Positions 41,605 to 50,063 of a stretch of DNA of 64,000 nucleotides are shown piece by piece; position 1 is the stretch's first letter; each line of letters starts with the position of its first letter. This DNA is from [Actinomadura] parvosata subsp. kistnae (GTDB lineage: Bacteria > Actinomycetota > Actinomycetes > Streptosporangiales > Streptosporangiaceae): the NCBI RefSeq assembly GCF_900323885.1, contig NZ_OOHJ01000027.1, forward strand, positions 143,358 to 207,357, in the 5' to 3' direction. The position numbers and the translations under genes are program-made. The notes under the pieces are model-generated. The model made no database searches and had not been told where the DNA came from. It worked only from the letters and a program-made list of their open reading frames with translations.

Positions 41605-42584
41605 CAGCGCCCCCACCGCAGGCCGGGCGTCTCGACCGGCGCGTCCCACAGCCGGGTCAGCCGGTCGTCGAGCCGGCAGACCGTGACCGAGAAGCCCTGC
41701 ATCTCCAGGCTCGTCACGTAGTTGCCCACCAGCGACCGCGCCACCCGCGCCCCCTTGCCCTTGACGAACGCCGCCACCTCCGCGAACACCACGTACAGCT
41801 CCATGAGAGGAGTGCCGCCCATGCCGTTCACCATCACCAGCAGGTCGCCCTGGAGCGGCAGGTCGCTGTGGATCGCCTCCATCGCCACGCCCGCCAGCTC
41901 GCGCGCCGACACCATCGGCACCCTCGCCCGCCCCGGCTCGCCGTGGATGCCGATGCCCAGCTCCACGTCCGTCTCCGGCAGGTCGAACGTGGGCTTGCCG
42001 GCCGCCGGCACCGTGCACGACGACAACGCGATGCCGAACGAGCGGCTGCGCTCGTTCACCTCGGCCGCCACCGCCGCCACCTCGTTCAGCGGCGCGCCCT
42101 CCTCCGCCAGCGCCCCCGCCATCTTCTCCACGAACAGCGTCGCGCCCGTGCCGCGCCGGCCCGCCGTGTAGAGGGAGTCCTGGACGGCCACGTCGTCGTC
42201 GACCAGCACGCTGACCACCTCGACGCCGTCGGCCAGGTCGGCGGCCATCTCGAAGTTGAGCACGTCACCCGTGTAGTTCTTGACGATGTGCAGCACCCCG
42301 GCGCCGCCGTCCACGGCGTTCGTGGCGTCGATGATCTGGTCGGGCACCGGCGAGGTGAAGACCTCGCCCGGGCAGGCGGCATCCAGCATGCCGTGGCCGA
42401 CGAACCCGGCGTGCAGCGGCTCGTGCCCCGAACCGCCACCCGAGACCAGACCCACCTTCCCCGGGCGAGGGCCGTCCGCCCGGTAGACCACCCGGTCGCG
42501 GACGCGCAGCGACGGGTGGGCCGCGGCCATGCCGTTCAGCGCGTCCTCGACCACGGAGTCCGCCGAGTTGATGAGCTTCTTCAT
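41604..42584 (-). CDS. dhaK: Dihydroxyacetone kinase substrate-binding subunit DhaK
   Basis: A 326-residue DhaK. LVSGGGSGHEPLHAGFVGHGML forms the substrate pocket (quoted only in part), NYTGDVLNF is conserved, and GIGIHGEPG has the histidine that binds dihydroxyacetone covalently. It is the first gene of dhaKLM and produces dihydroxyacetone phosphate for glycolysis. ATG 42584 is used; TTG 42590 is an alternative. No strong ribosome site is visible. It is divergent from a P450 gene 54 bases away. Confidence 0.93.
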
Positions 42585-42638
42585 GGTCAAAACATCTGCC
42601 CGTTTTCACGACCGCGCAAGCGTCGTAGCGTGGGCGGG

Positions 42639-43805
42639 GTGGATGTCGTCTACGACCCGTACGATCCCGCGGTGAACGACGAGCCCTACCCCGTCTACGC
42701 CCGGCTGCGCGCGCACGCGCCCCTGTACCACAACGCCGACCTCGGCTTCTGGGCACTGTCCCGCCACGCCGACGTCTCCGCCGCGCTGACCGACAGCGCG
42801 CTGCTGTCCAGCGACCACGGCCCCATGCTCGACCCGGGGGCGTGGGGGCCGCACGCCCGCACGTTCCTGTCGTTCGTGGCCATGGACCCGCCCGAGCACA
42901 CCCGCATGCGCGCCGCGATCTCGCGCGGGTTCACCCCGCGCCGCGTCGCCGCCCTCGAACCCATGATCAGGCGGATCGCCCAGGGCCACATCGAGCGGGC
43001 GGTCGAACGGCGCGCCTTCGACTTCGCCCGCGACATCGCCGCCAGGCTCCCGCTCGACGTGATCTCCGAGCTGGTCGGCGTGCCGCCGTCCGAACGGGCA
43101 CAGGTCCGCAGGAACTTCGGCGCCCTGCTCATGTACGACCCCGACGGCAAGATGGCCGAGGACGGGCTCAGAAGCATCATCGGCCTCGGCGACTACTACC
43201 GCGCCATCGTCGCCGAACGCAGGAAGACCCCCCGCGACGACCTCGTCTCCGTGCTGGTCGCCGACGACGAGTTGACCGACGACGACATCGTCGCCTTCCT
43301 CTTCCTGCTCATCGGCGCCGGCGCCGAGACCACCACCCATCTGCTCAGCGCCGCCTGGTACTGGGCGTGGCGCAACCCCGGCCAGCGCGCCACCGCCTTC
43401 GCCGGGGCGATCGAGCCGTGGATGGAGGAATCGCTGCGCTACGACACGCCCGCCCACGGCACCGCCCGCCGCCTCACCCGCGACACCGACTGGTACGGCG
43501 TCCGCGTCCCCAAGAACTCCAGGATGTGGCTGCTCATCGGCTCCGCCAACCGCGACGAGACCGTCTTCCCCGACCCCGACGTCTACGACCTCGGCCGCGA
43601 CACCGGCCGCGCCATCAGCTTCGGCGCCGGCCGCCACTACTGCCTCGGCGGCCCCCTCGCCCGGCTCGAAGCCCGCATCGCCCTCGAAGAGCTCACAAAA
43701 GCCGTCAGACCCGGCTACGACGTCGATCCCGGCGGCATCAGCCGCACCGCCCACGGCAACGTGCGCGGCATGGTCAGCCTCCCCACTACCGTGACACCCG
43801 CCTGA
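42639..43805 (+). CDS. Cytochrome P450 (second)
   Basis: A 388-residue P450. I-helix LIGAGAETTTHLL, K-helix ESLR, and heme loop FGAGRHYCLGGPLARLEA are all present. The C-terminal pattern (GGPLARLEARIALEEL) is typical of soluble actinomycete P450s. GTG 42639 is preferred; GTG 42630 in the same frame is possible, as the upstream frame is only a shadow of dhaK. It is unlike the first P450 in detail and lacks a nearby ferredoxin. An acyltransferase gene follows after 18 bases and may be co-transcribed. Confidence 0.9.
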   Translation: MDVVYDPYDPAVNDEPYPVYARLRAHAPLYHNADLGFWALSRHADVSAALTDSALLSSDHGPMLDPGAWGPHARTFLSFVAMDPPEHTRMRAAISRGFTPRRVAALEPMIRRIAQGHIERAVERRAFDFARDIAARLPLDVISELVGVPPSERAQVRRNFGALLMYDPDGKMAEDGLRSIIGLGDYYRAIVAERRKTPRDDLVSVLVADDELTDDDIVAFLFLLIGAGAETTTHLLSAAWYWAWRNPGQRATAFAGAIEPWMEESLRYDTPAHGTARRLTRDTDWYGVRVPKNSRMWLLIGSANRDETVFPDPDVYDLGRDTGRAISFGAGRHYCLGGPLARLEARIALEELTKAVRPGYDVDPGGISRTAHGNVRGMVSLPTTVTPA

Positions 43806-43823
43806 GTAGGTTACCTTCTGCAC

Positions 43824-44582
43824 ATGGCTGAGATCGTGTACCCGCCGGTGATCGCCGCCGCGCGGACCCTCTTTCGCGTGCTCGACATCCGCTTCCACAT
43901 GGAGGGCACCGAGCACGTGCCGCGGTCCGGGGGAGCGGTGCTGGTGAGCAACCACATCAGCTACCTCGACTTCATCTTCGCGGGGTTCGCCGCGCTGCCG
44001 TCCAAGCGCCTGGTGCGCTTCATGGCCAAGGAAGACGTGTTCACCCACCGGATCTCGGGGCCGCTCATGCGCGGCATGCACCACATCCCCGTCGACCGGG
44101 GGGCCGGCGCGGGCTCGTACGCGACCGCGCTGCGCATGCTCAAAGCGGGCGAGGTCGTCGGCGTCTTCGCCGAAGCCACGATCAGCCGCTCGTTCACCGT
44201 CAAAGAGATCAAGAACGGCGCCATCCGCATGGCCATGGCCACCGGCACCCCGATCATCCCCGTCGGCCTCTGGGGCAGCCAGCGCCTCTGGACCAAGGGC
44301 CGCCCCCGCAAGCTCCTGCAACGCCACGTCCCCCTGACCATCCTCGTGGGCGAGCCCATCTACCCCAAGCGCGGCGAAAACGTCAACCAGCACACCTCCG
44401 ACCTCCACGCCCGCCTGTCCGAACTCGTGGACCGCGCCCAGCGCACCTACCCGGAGGTGCCGAAGGGCGTCTGGTGGCAACCCGCCCACCTCGGGGGCAC
44501 GGCCCCTACACCGGAGGAGGCCGCGGCCCTGGACGCCGCCGAAGCCGAGGCCCGCGCCAACCGCGACCAACCCACCACCTGA
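43824..44582 (+). CDS. 1-acyl-sn-glycerol-3-phosphate acyltransferase family protein
   Basis: A 252-residue PlsC-type acyltransferase. The catalytic NHISYLD (HX4D) lies at about residues 43-49, VFAEATISRS is the glycerol-phosphate motif, and GTPIIPVGLWG is motif IV. The enzyme probably acylates lysophosphatidate or a related polar lipid. The tail after residue 215 is an acidic extension (TPEEAAALDAAEAEA). ATG 43824 follows the P450 gene closely. Confidence 0.88.
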   Translation: MAEIVYPPVIAAARTLFRVLDIRFHMEGTEHVPRSGGAVLVSNHISYLDFIFAGFAALPSKRLVRFMAKEDVFTHRISGPLMRGMHHIPVDRGAGAGSYATALRMLKAGEVVGVFAEATISRSFTVKEIKNGAIRMAMATGTPIIPVGLWGSQRLWTKGRPRKLLQRHVPLTILVGEPIYPKRGENVNQHTSDLHARLSELVDRAQRTYPEVPKGVWWQPAHLGGTAPTPEEAAALDAAEAEARANRDQPTT

Positions 44583-44659
44583 CCCACCCGCCCGCCGGCG
44601 CCGGCCCCTCAGCGGGCATCCGCCGCCCGCACGACGCAGCCCGTGCCACGCCGCCCACT

Positions 44660-44805
44660 GCCGCACTCGGCCGCGCCGCGCTGGCGCCAGTAGGGTGTGG
44701 GCCGCCGGCCGGGCGTGAGCCGCCGCACTCGGCCGCACCACGCCGGCGCCAGTAGGGCGTGAGCCGCCGATCGGGCCTGAGCCATCGATCGGGCGTGAGC
44801 CGCCG
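44660..44805. repeat. GC-rich direct repeats in a 440-base gene-free gap
   Basis: The gap 44583-45023 holds no convincing gene. Two copies of a 59-base sequence (GCCGCACTCGGCCGC...GGCGCCAGTAGGG...) begin at 44660 and 44722, and the internal unit GCCGCCGATCGGGCCTGAGCC occurs about three times up to 44805. The rest is GC-rich filler plus the dispersed repeat at 44916-44978. Confidence 0.65.
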
Positions 44806-44915
44806 CACGCTCGGTCGCCCGCCGCGCCCCTCGGGTCGTCGTCCGCTGCCTCTGTCACTGACCGGCCGTCGCGTTCCGGCGGCGGTCCCTTCGGGGGCCG
44901 GCCGCAACGTCCTGG

Positions 44916-44978
44916 GGCTGGCCACCGTGCACGTTGCGCCGCCCGCCGCCGCACAACGCCTCGCCGCACCGGCGCCGG
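44916..44978. repeat. Distant copy of the 53.8-54.3 kb intergenic repeat
   Basis: A 63-64 base stretch (GGGCTGGCCACCGTGCACGT...) aligns without gaps to 53860-53922, about 80% identical by eye, both ending in CTCGCCG(C/T)ACCGGCGCCGG. It lies just downstream of the Ser/Thr kinase gene's 3' end. Origin unknown. Confidence 0.5.
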
Positions 44979-45023
44979 TCAAGCGCGGGCCGCCGTGCCC
45001 CGTGCCCGAGCCCCGCCGGGTCG

Positions 45024-45830
45024 TCAGATGGCGGCTTGGTAGGCGCTGGCGCGCATGCCGGCCAGCAAGCCCGCCGTCTGCTCCGGCGTGTACCGCCGCA
45101 CCGGGTCGTGGTGCAGCAGACCTTCGATGAGGGGGCGCATCACCCCGGCTCGCCGTGGCGGTGGGTAGGGGCCGCTGCGGGCCATGCCGAGGACGGTGGC
45201 GGCGTCCTGGCCGGGGTAGGGGGGCTGGCCTTCGATGGCGCTGTAGAGGGTGGCGCCGAAGGACCACATGTCGGCCTCCTTGCTGGCCGGCCCCCCGTGC
45301 AGGCGTTCGGGCGCCATGAAGGCGGGGGTGCCGCGCAGGCGGCGGGAGGTGGTCATGCGGATGTCGCCCTCGGCGGTGGCTATGCCGAAGTCGGTCAGCA
45401 CCACCCGGTCGCCGGTCAGCATGACGTTGGCGGGCTTCACGTCGCGGTGCAGCACGCCGGCCTGGTGGGCGGTGCGCAGCGCCGCGAGCAGGTGCTGGCC
45501 GATGGCCGCGACCGACTGCGCGGGCAGCGTGCCCACTTGGGAGAGCAGCTGGTGCAAGGAGAGCCCGTCGAGGTACTCCATCACGATCCAGAGCTTGCCG
45601 CCCTCTTCGATCAGGTCGTGGACCGTGATGATGTTGGGGTGCGTCAGGCCGGCTGCCATTCTGGCCTCACGCAGCACCCGGCGGCGTACCATCTCGGCCT
45701 CTCCGGCCAAGGTCAGCTCCTTAAGTGCCACCGTACGGTGGAGGAGCTGATCGAACGCCCGCCAGACGACTCCCATACCCCCACGACCGGCCTCCTCATT
45801 CAGGAGGTACCGTCCGCCGATCTTCCGCAT
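45024..45830 (-). CDS. Serine/threonine protein kinase, soluble
   Basis: A 268-residue Hanks-type kinase consisting of just the catalytic domain. The Gly-rich loop GRGGMGVV, the lysine in VALKEL, HRDVKPANV, DFGIA and APERL are all intact. There is no transmembrane span or PASTA sensor, so it is cytosolic and its signal is unknown. Compared with the common actinobacterial kinases it ends right after the domain (ASAYQAAI). No phosphatase is adjacent. Confidence 0.93.
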   Translation of the reverse strand: MRKIGGRYLLNEEAGRGGMGVVWRAFDQLLHRTVALKELTLAGEAEMVRRRVLREARMAAGLTHPNIITVHDLIEEGGKLWIVMEYLDGLSLHQLLSQVGTLPAQSVAAIGQHLLAALRTAHQAGVLHRDVKPANVMLTGDRVVLTDFGIATAEGDIRMTTSRRLRGTPAFMAPERLHGGPASKEADMWSFGATLYSAIEGQPPYPGQDAATVLGMARSGPYPPPRRAGVMRPLIEGLLHHDPVRRYTPEQTAGLLAGMRASAYQAAI

Positions 45831-45886
45831 ACCATCCCCTCAAGCTCGGGGATAATCATGTCACCTCAGCACAGGCTGTAGGGTGC

Positions 45887-47134
45887 CTAACGTGATGTGG
45901 ATATGTCGGAAAGTGTAGGTGCGCTGGTCAGAGGCCCAGAAAATTGATCTGACAGGGCGCGCCACACCATCCCGACCGCCACCAAACATACTCCTGTCGC
46001 GCCGACGAGGGCGGCGGTGAGGCCGGCGAGCTCGGCCACGAGCCCTCCGAGGGCGGCTCCGAGCGGCATGCCGCCCATGCCGACGAGGCGGTATGCCGAA
46101 TTGACCCGGCCGAGCAGTTCCGCCGGGATGAGCCGCTGCCGGGTGGAGATGACCAGGACGTTCCCGGCGGCGCCGACGAGGCCCCACAGCACGGCGGTGG
46201 GGTAGAGCGTCCACGGCGACGGCACGATCACGGGCACGAGCAGCAGCACGCTGGTGACGAGCCAGTTGCCGACGAGGGTGCGCAGCTCGCCGAACGCGGC
46301 GGCGGCCCGGCCGGCCAGGAGCGAGCCGAACACGGCTCCGACGGCGAACGCGGTGGTCATGAGGCCGTACTCGCCGGGCTCCAGCCCGATCCGGGATCCG
46401 TCGCCGACCGCCCACAGGACGAAGACGGCGAAGTAGCCGGCGTTGGCGAGGTTGAGCAGCCCTGCGGTGATGGCGAGGCCGCGCAGGACGCGATGCCCCC
46501 ACAGGTAGCGCAGGGCCTCGGCGATGTCGGCCCGCATGGGGCGGCGCGCGGGCGGTTCCGGCAGCCGGTACGTGCCGCGCATGCCGAGCAGGAGCAGCCC
46601 CGCGGCCCCGTACAGGATGGCGGGGGAGCCGAAGACGGCGGCGGGCAGCGCGACGACGAGGAGCCCCGCGACGGGGGCGCCGACGAAGTCGTTGCCGATC
46701 ATCTGGGCGGTGGACACGCGGCCGTTCGCCCTGGTCAGCTCCCCTTCGGGGACGGTCATGGGCAGGACGGACTGCGCCGACAGGTCCGCGAACACCTCGC
46801 ACACCCCGGCGAGCAGCACGGCGGCGAGCAGGAGCCAGAGGTTGAGCAGGCCGAGGGCGGCCAGGACGGTGGCGCAGGCGAGGAGGGCGGCGCGGGCGAG
46901 GTTCGCGCGGACCATGATGCGCCGGCGGTCGGCCCGGTCGGCGATGGCGCCGGCGTGCAGCGCGAGGACCAGCCACGGCAGTGTGGCGGCGGCGCCGACG
47001 AGGGCGACGAGGGTGGGGGAGCGGGTGAGCGTCACGGCCAGCAGTGGCGCCCCGATCTTCAGTACGCCGTCCGCCAGGTTGGACAGCCCGGTGGAGGACC
47101 ACAGGAAGGCGAACGATCGCCCGAGACGCGCCAC
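45887..47134 (-). CDS. MFS transporter (EntS-like)
   Basis: A 415-residue transporter with about 12 spans. The cytoplasmic motif between spans 2 and 3 reads ADRADRRRIM, and LSAQSVLPMTVPEGELTRANGR and STRQRLIPAELLGRVNSAYR are the paired signatures of the enterobactin-exporter-like group. Start GTG 47134 has GGAGA five bases upstream; the longer frame reaches 47170. It is divergent from an HTH regulator whose palindrome lies between them, so it is the likely target of that regulator. Confidence 0.88.
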   Translation of the reverse strand: MARLGRSFAFLWSSTGLSNLADGVLKIGAPLLAVTLTRSPTLVALVGAAATLPWLVLALHAGAIADRADRRRIMVRANLARAALLACATVLAALGLLNLWLLLAAVLLAGVCEVFADLSAQSVLPMTVPEGELTRANGRVSTAQMIGNDFVGAPVAGLLVVALPAAVFGSPAILYGAAGLLLLGMRGTYRLPEPPARRPMRADIAEALRYLWGHRVLRGLAITAGLLNLANAGYFAVFVLWAVGDGSRIGLEPGEYGLMTTAFAVGAVFGSLLAGRAAAAFGELRTLVGNWLVTSVLLLVPVIVPSPWTLYPTAVLWGLVGAAGNVLVISTRQRLIPAELLGRVNSAYRLVGMGGMPLGAALGGLVAELAGLTAALVGATGVCLVAVGMVWRALSDQFSGPLTSAPTLSDISTSR

Positions 47135-47175
47135 AGTGCTCTCCGATAGTGTGTAAGGAAAAGTGTGCACAGATC

Positions 47176-47187
47176 TCTTTGCAAAGA
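47176..47187. promoter_or_regulatory. Palindromic operator between the MFS and HTH genes
   Basis: TCTTTGCAAAGA is a perfect 12-base palindrome extended by AT...AT outside (ATCTCTTTGCAAAGAT). It lies 12 bases before GTG 47200 and 42 bases from the MFS start. TAGGCT (47188-47193) could be a -10 element for a leaderless message starting at GTG 47200. Confidence 0.55.
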
Positions 47188-47199
47188 TAGGCTTGCACA

Positions 47200-47784
47200 G
47201 TGACGCAGATCAAGTCCTTCTCCGCCCGGACGCTCGACGCGAACGCGCTCAAGTCCTTCGCCCACCCCCTGCGGCTGCGCATCTACGAGCTCCTCGACGA
47301 GCACGGCCCCGCCACCGCCACCGGCCTGGCCGCCCTGCTCGGCCAGAACACCGGCGCCACCAGCTACCACCTCAGGGAGCTGGCCAAGCACGGCATGATC
47401 GAGGTCGTGGCCGGCATGGGCCGCGGCAAGGAGAAGTACTGGCGCATCACCCCCGGCGGCTTCTCCTACGGCGAGGCGAACCCCGCCGACCCCGAGGTGG
47501 CCGGCGCGCTCGACTACCTGCTCGACGACCTGGTGCGTACGCGCGGCGCCGAGCTGTCCCGCTGGCGCGAGGAGTCGGCCACGGCGCCCGAGGAGTGGGT
47601 CCAGGCCAGCGTGTACGGGCGGCGCTCCCTGCGCCTCACCCCCGAGGAGACGGCGCGGATGCGGGACCAGGTGTTCGAGGTGCTGGAGCGCTACCGCGCG
47701 CTGTCGGACTCCGGCGAGCGCGAGGGGGCCGGGCACGTCGTCGTGCACTTCGACGTCCTGCCCGTGGGCACGAACCGCTCCTGA
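47200..47784 (+). CDS. ArsR-like winged-helix transcriptional regulator
   Basis: A 194-residue regulator. The N-terminal 90 residues are a winged helix (ALKSFAHPLRLRIYELLDEHG, then GATSYHLRELAKHGMIE) of ArsR type; the C-terminal half is helical with no metal-binding Cys, so it is not a classical arsenic sensor. Proteins with this layout often control an adjacent MFS exporter. GTG 47200 is the only reasonable start and no ribosome site is visible, which fits a leaderless message. Confidence 0.88.
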   Translation: MTQIKSFSARTLDANALKSFAHPLRLRIYELLDEHGPATATGLAALLGQNTGATSYHLRELAKHGMIEVVAGMGRGKEKYWRITPGGFSYGEANPADPEVAGALDYLLDDLVRTRGAELSRWREESATAPEEWVQASVYGRRSLRLTPEETARMRDQVFEVLERYRALSDSGEREGAGHVVVHFDVLPVGTNRS

Positions 47785-47825
47785 CCGGCGCGGATGAGGT
47801 TCAGGGGTGCCCGCCGCGATCACAA

Positions 47826-47843
47826 CCTAGGGATTTCCCTAGG
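47826..47843. promoter_or_regulatory. Perfect inverted repeat CCTAGGGA-TT-TCCCTAGG
   Basis: An 18-base palindrome with 8-base arms, in the 500-base region 47785-48285 that has no recognised gene. It precedes by 93 bases the well-placed ribosome site and ATG at 47925-47938. It looks like an operator for an unidentified dimeric regulator. Confidence 0.5.
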
Positions 47844-47935
47844 TGCCGCCCTGAGGCCACGGCTTCGCGCCAGCCCTTAGGTTCTTCGTCACCCGGCCTA
47901 TCACGAGCAGTGCTCAACTGAGGTAGGAGTCGACC

Positions 47936-48205
47936 ATGGCTTGCAGCACCGACACGGGTGGTGGCCGGACCGCGGACCCTGGGCCTCGCGCCCGCCCTCT
48001 GGAACGGTCCAGAAGGGCGCGGCGGGGGACGCTCCCATGGGCGGCAGGCGGGGGCTCGCCCGCGCGCGAGCGCGCCCGTACGCGGTCCCGGCAGGTGCGG
48101 TCGCGGGCGGGGATGCTGGGCGCGGCGCCGCCGTCGGAGCGGGCGATGTTCGGCGGCGCCGCAGCCCTTACCGATACGCCAGACCTCCGGGCCCGCCGGA
48201 CATAG
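47936..48205 (+). CDS. Possible small protein, no family recognised
   Basis: An 89-codon frame starting MACSTDTGGGRTADPG. In favour: AGGAG (47925-47929) six bases before ATG, and a strong palindrome upstream. Against: the protein is Arg/Gly/Ala-rich with no recognisable domain, and overlapping frames on both strands are equally open. It might be the start of a decayed or frame-broken gene. The rest of the region up to the DJ-1 gene end (48286) shows nothing further that I can name. Confidence 0.25.
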   Translation: MACSTDTGGGRTADPGPRARPLERSRRARRGTLPWAAGGGSPARERARTRSRQVRSRAGMLGAAPPSERAMFGGAAALTDTPDLRARRT

Positions 48206-48285
48206 GGCACGGAGGGGCGGCGCCCTCGTCCCGGGCTGGAGGGACGGGGGCGCCGGCTCCATCCGGGGGCCGGGGGAGCCGGTCT

Positions 48286-48909
48286 TCAGGGGAGCAGGCT
48301 GAGGGCGCGTTCCATCATCGCCTGGGACGCGGTCTTCGCCGAGCCGGAGTCGAACGGCGGCTGCGGGTCGTACTCGATCATGAGCTGCACGCTGCGCGCC
48401 GTCTCCTCGCCGCTCGCCTGCCCCAGCAGCGTCAGCGCCATGTCGATGCCCGCCGACACCCCCGCCCCCGTCACGATCTTGCCGGAGGTGACCACGCGCT
48501 CGCTCACCGGCTCGGCCCCGTACTTCTTGAGCTCGTCCAGCACCGCCCAGTGCGAGGTGGCGGGCAGCCCGTCCAGCAGGCCGGCCGCGCCGAGCAGGAG
48601 CGAGCCGCTGCACACCGAGGTCGTCCAGCGCGTGTGCTCGTGCGCCTGCCGGATCCAGGCGACCAGGGCCTCGTCGGCCAGCGCGTCGAAGGTGCCGCTG
48701 CCGCCCGGGACCACGATCACGTCCGGGGCGGGAAGGTCGGCGTACGAGGCGGTGGCGGCGATCCGGAGCGTGCCGTGATCGTCGGGCACCGGGCCCGCCT
48801 GGCCCGCCACGAACGTGACGGTGAACCCGGGCGCGAAGGCCAGCACCGTGTACGGGCCCACGGCGTCGAGCGCGGTGAACCGGGGATAGAGCGGGATGGC
48901 GACGTGCAT
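48286..48909 (-). CDS. DJ-1/PfpI family protein (isonitrile hydratase-like)
   Basis: A 207-residue class I glutamine amidotransferase-like protein. The nucleophile elbow is SVCSGSLLLGAAGLL with the reactive Cys, and PGGSGTFD and DALADE occur earlier. The arrangement is closest to InhA-type isonitrile hydratases. ATG 48909 fits the family start (MHVAIPLYPRFTALD); GTG 48918, which overlaps the GlxA stop as GTGA, is an alternative. It lies directly downstream of an AraC-type regulator that has the same fold in its N-terminal half. Confidence 0.85.
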   Translation of the reverse strand: MHVAIPLYPRFTALDAVGPYTVLAFAPGFTVTFVAGQAGPVPDDHGTLRIAATASYADLPAPDVIVVPGGSGTFDALADEALVAWIRQAHEHTRWTTSVCSGSLLLGAAGLLDGLPATSHWAVLDELKKYGAEPVSERVVTSGKIVTGAGVSAGIDMALTLLGQASGEETARSVQLMIEYDPQPPFDSGSAKTASQAMMERALSLLP

Positions 48910-48914
48910 CTGCC

Positions 48915-49940
48915 TCACCTTTCACTGGAAATCGGGTCGGTCGGAGCCCTGCCGGCGGGAACCTGGCCGGCGGGAGCCTTGGAGCGGAATCTCCTGCGGT
49001 GGTCGCCGGGCGAGATCCGCCAGTGCCGGCGGAAGACCCGGTACAGCGTCTCCTGCGTGCCCAGCCCCGCCTCCCTGGCCACCGCCGCCAGGGGAAGGGC
49101 GGTCACCTCCAGCAGCCGCCTGGCGGTGTCGGCGCGGCTGCGCTCGACGTACCGGCCGGGCGACAGGCCGGTCTGCTCGGTGAAGACGCGCGAGAAGTGG
49201 CGCTCGCTCATCCCGGCGAGCGCGGCGAGCGCGGGCACGCTGAGGTCGGCGGCCGGGTTCGCGTCGATATAGGCCTGCAGCTCCCTGAGCGGCTCGCTGC
49301 GCGGCGTCCTGACCCGCATGGGGGTGCTGAACTGGCTCTGCCCGCCCGGCCGGTGCAGGTACACCACGAGGCCGCGGGCGACGTTCGTGGCCAGCTCGTG
49401 GCCGTGGTCGCGGGTGACCAGCGCCAGCGCCAGGTCCACCCCCGACAGCACGCCGGCCGAGGTCCAGATGTCGCCGTCCTCGATGTAGAGCGGGTCGGGG
49501 TCCACCTCGACGTCGGCGTACCGGCTGCCCAGCTCGCCGGCCGCCAGCCAGTGCGTGGTGACCCGCCGGTGGTCCAGCAGCCCGGCCTCGGCCAGCAGGA
49601 ACGCGCCGTTGCACACCGACGCCACCCGCCGCGCGCCGGCGGCCAGCCGGACGATGTCGGCGATCAGCGCGCGGTCCTCGACGTGCCGGGGCACGCTCAG
49701 CCCGCCCGCGACCAGCAGCGTGTCGATCGGCCCCGAGACGTCGCCGAGCGCCCCCGCCACGACCGTCACGCCGTTCCCGGCGGCCACCGGACCGCCGCCC
49801 GGCGCCACCACCTCCACCGCGTAACCGTCGCCGGGCCTGAGCAGAGTGGCCGTCCCGAACACGTCCGCGGGACCGGCCATGTCGAGAAGCTGGAAGCCGG
49901 GGAAGACGACGATCACGACCCGTCGCTGCATGCCTCTCAT
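48915..49940 (-). CDS. GlxA/AraC-family transcriptional regulator
   Basis: A protein of about 341 residues with an N-terminal DJ-1/PfpI-like domain (VVIVVFPGFQLLDMAGPADVF, SVCNGAFLLAEAGLL) and a C-terminal AraC double helix-turn-helix (LSVPALAALAGMSERHFSRVF and LPLAAVAREAGLGTQETLYRVF). Such GlxA-type regulators usually activate adjacent catabolic or detoxification genes. The start is uncertain (ATG 49940 or 49931). It overlaps or abuts the DJ-1 gene, its probable target. Confidence 0.9.
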   Translation of the reverse strand: MRGMQRRVVIVVFPGFQLLDMAGPADVFGTATLLRPGDGYAVEVVAPGGGPVAAGNGVTVVAGALGDVSGPIDTLLVAGGLSVPRHVEDRALIADIVRLAAGARRVASVCNGAFLLAEAGLLDHRRVTTHWLAAGELGSRYADVEVDPDPLYIEDGDIWTSAGVLSGVDLALALVTRDHGHELATNVARGLVVYLHRPGGQSQFSTPMRVRTPRSEPLRELQAYIDANPAADLSVPALAALAGMSERHFSRVFTEQTGLSPGRYVERSRADTARRLLEVTALPLAAVAREAGLGTQETLYRVFRRHWRISPGDHRRRFRSKAPAGQVPAGRAPTDPISSER

Positions 49941-50010
49941 GCTGGTCGCGGCCCGGCATGGCGTCAACGACACGAATATTGCAGATTACGCCATCACCGT
50001 GGCAGGAACG

Positions 50011-50047
50011 CCGACAGCCCCCGGGGGCAGGACCCGGGGGCTGTCGG
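50011..50047. terminator. Strong hairpin terminator after pruA
   Basis: CCGACAGCCCCCGGG (50011-50025) and CCCGGGGGCTGTCGG (50033-50047) form a perfect 15-bp stem with a seven-base loop, 17 bases beyond the pruA stop. It also insulates the divergent end of the GlxA gene region. Confidence 0.85.
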
Positions 50048-50063
50048 CGGAAATGGGCCGGTC

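Noticed and set aside
42606..44969. Minus-strand frame of 787 codons opposite the second P450 and acyltransferase
   Set aside because: The P450 and acyltransferase motifs on the plus strand are unambiguous; the antisense product shows no domain.
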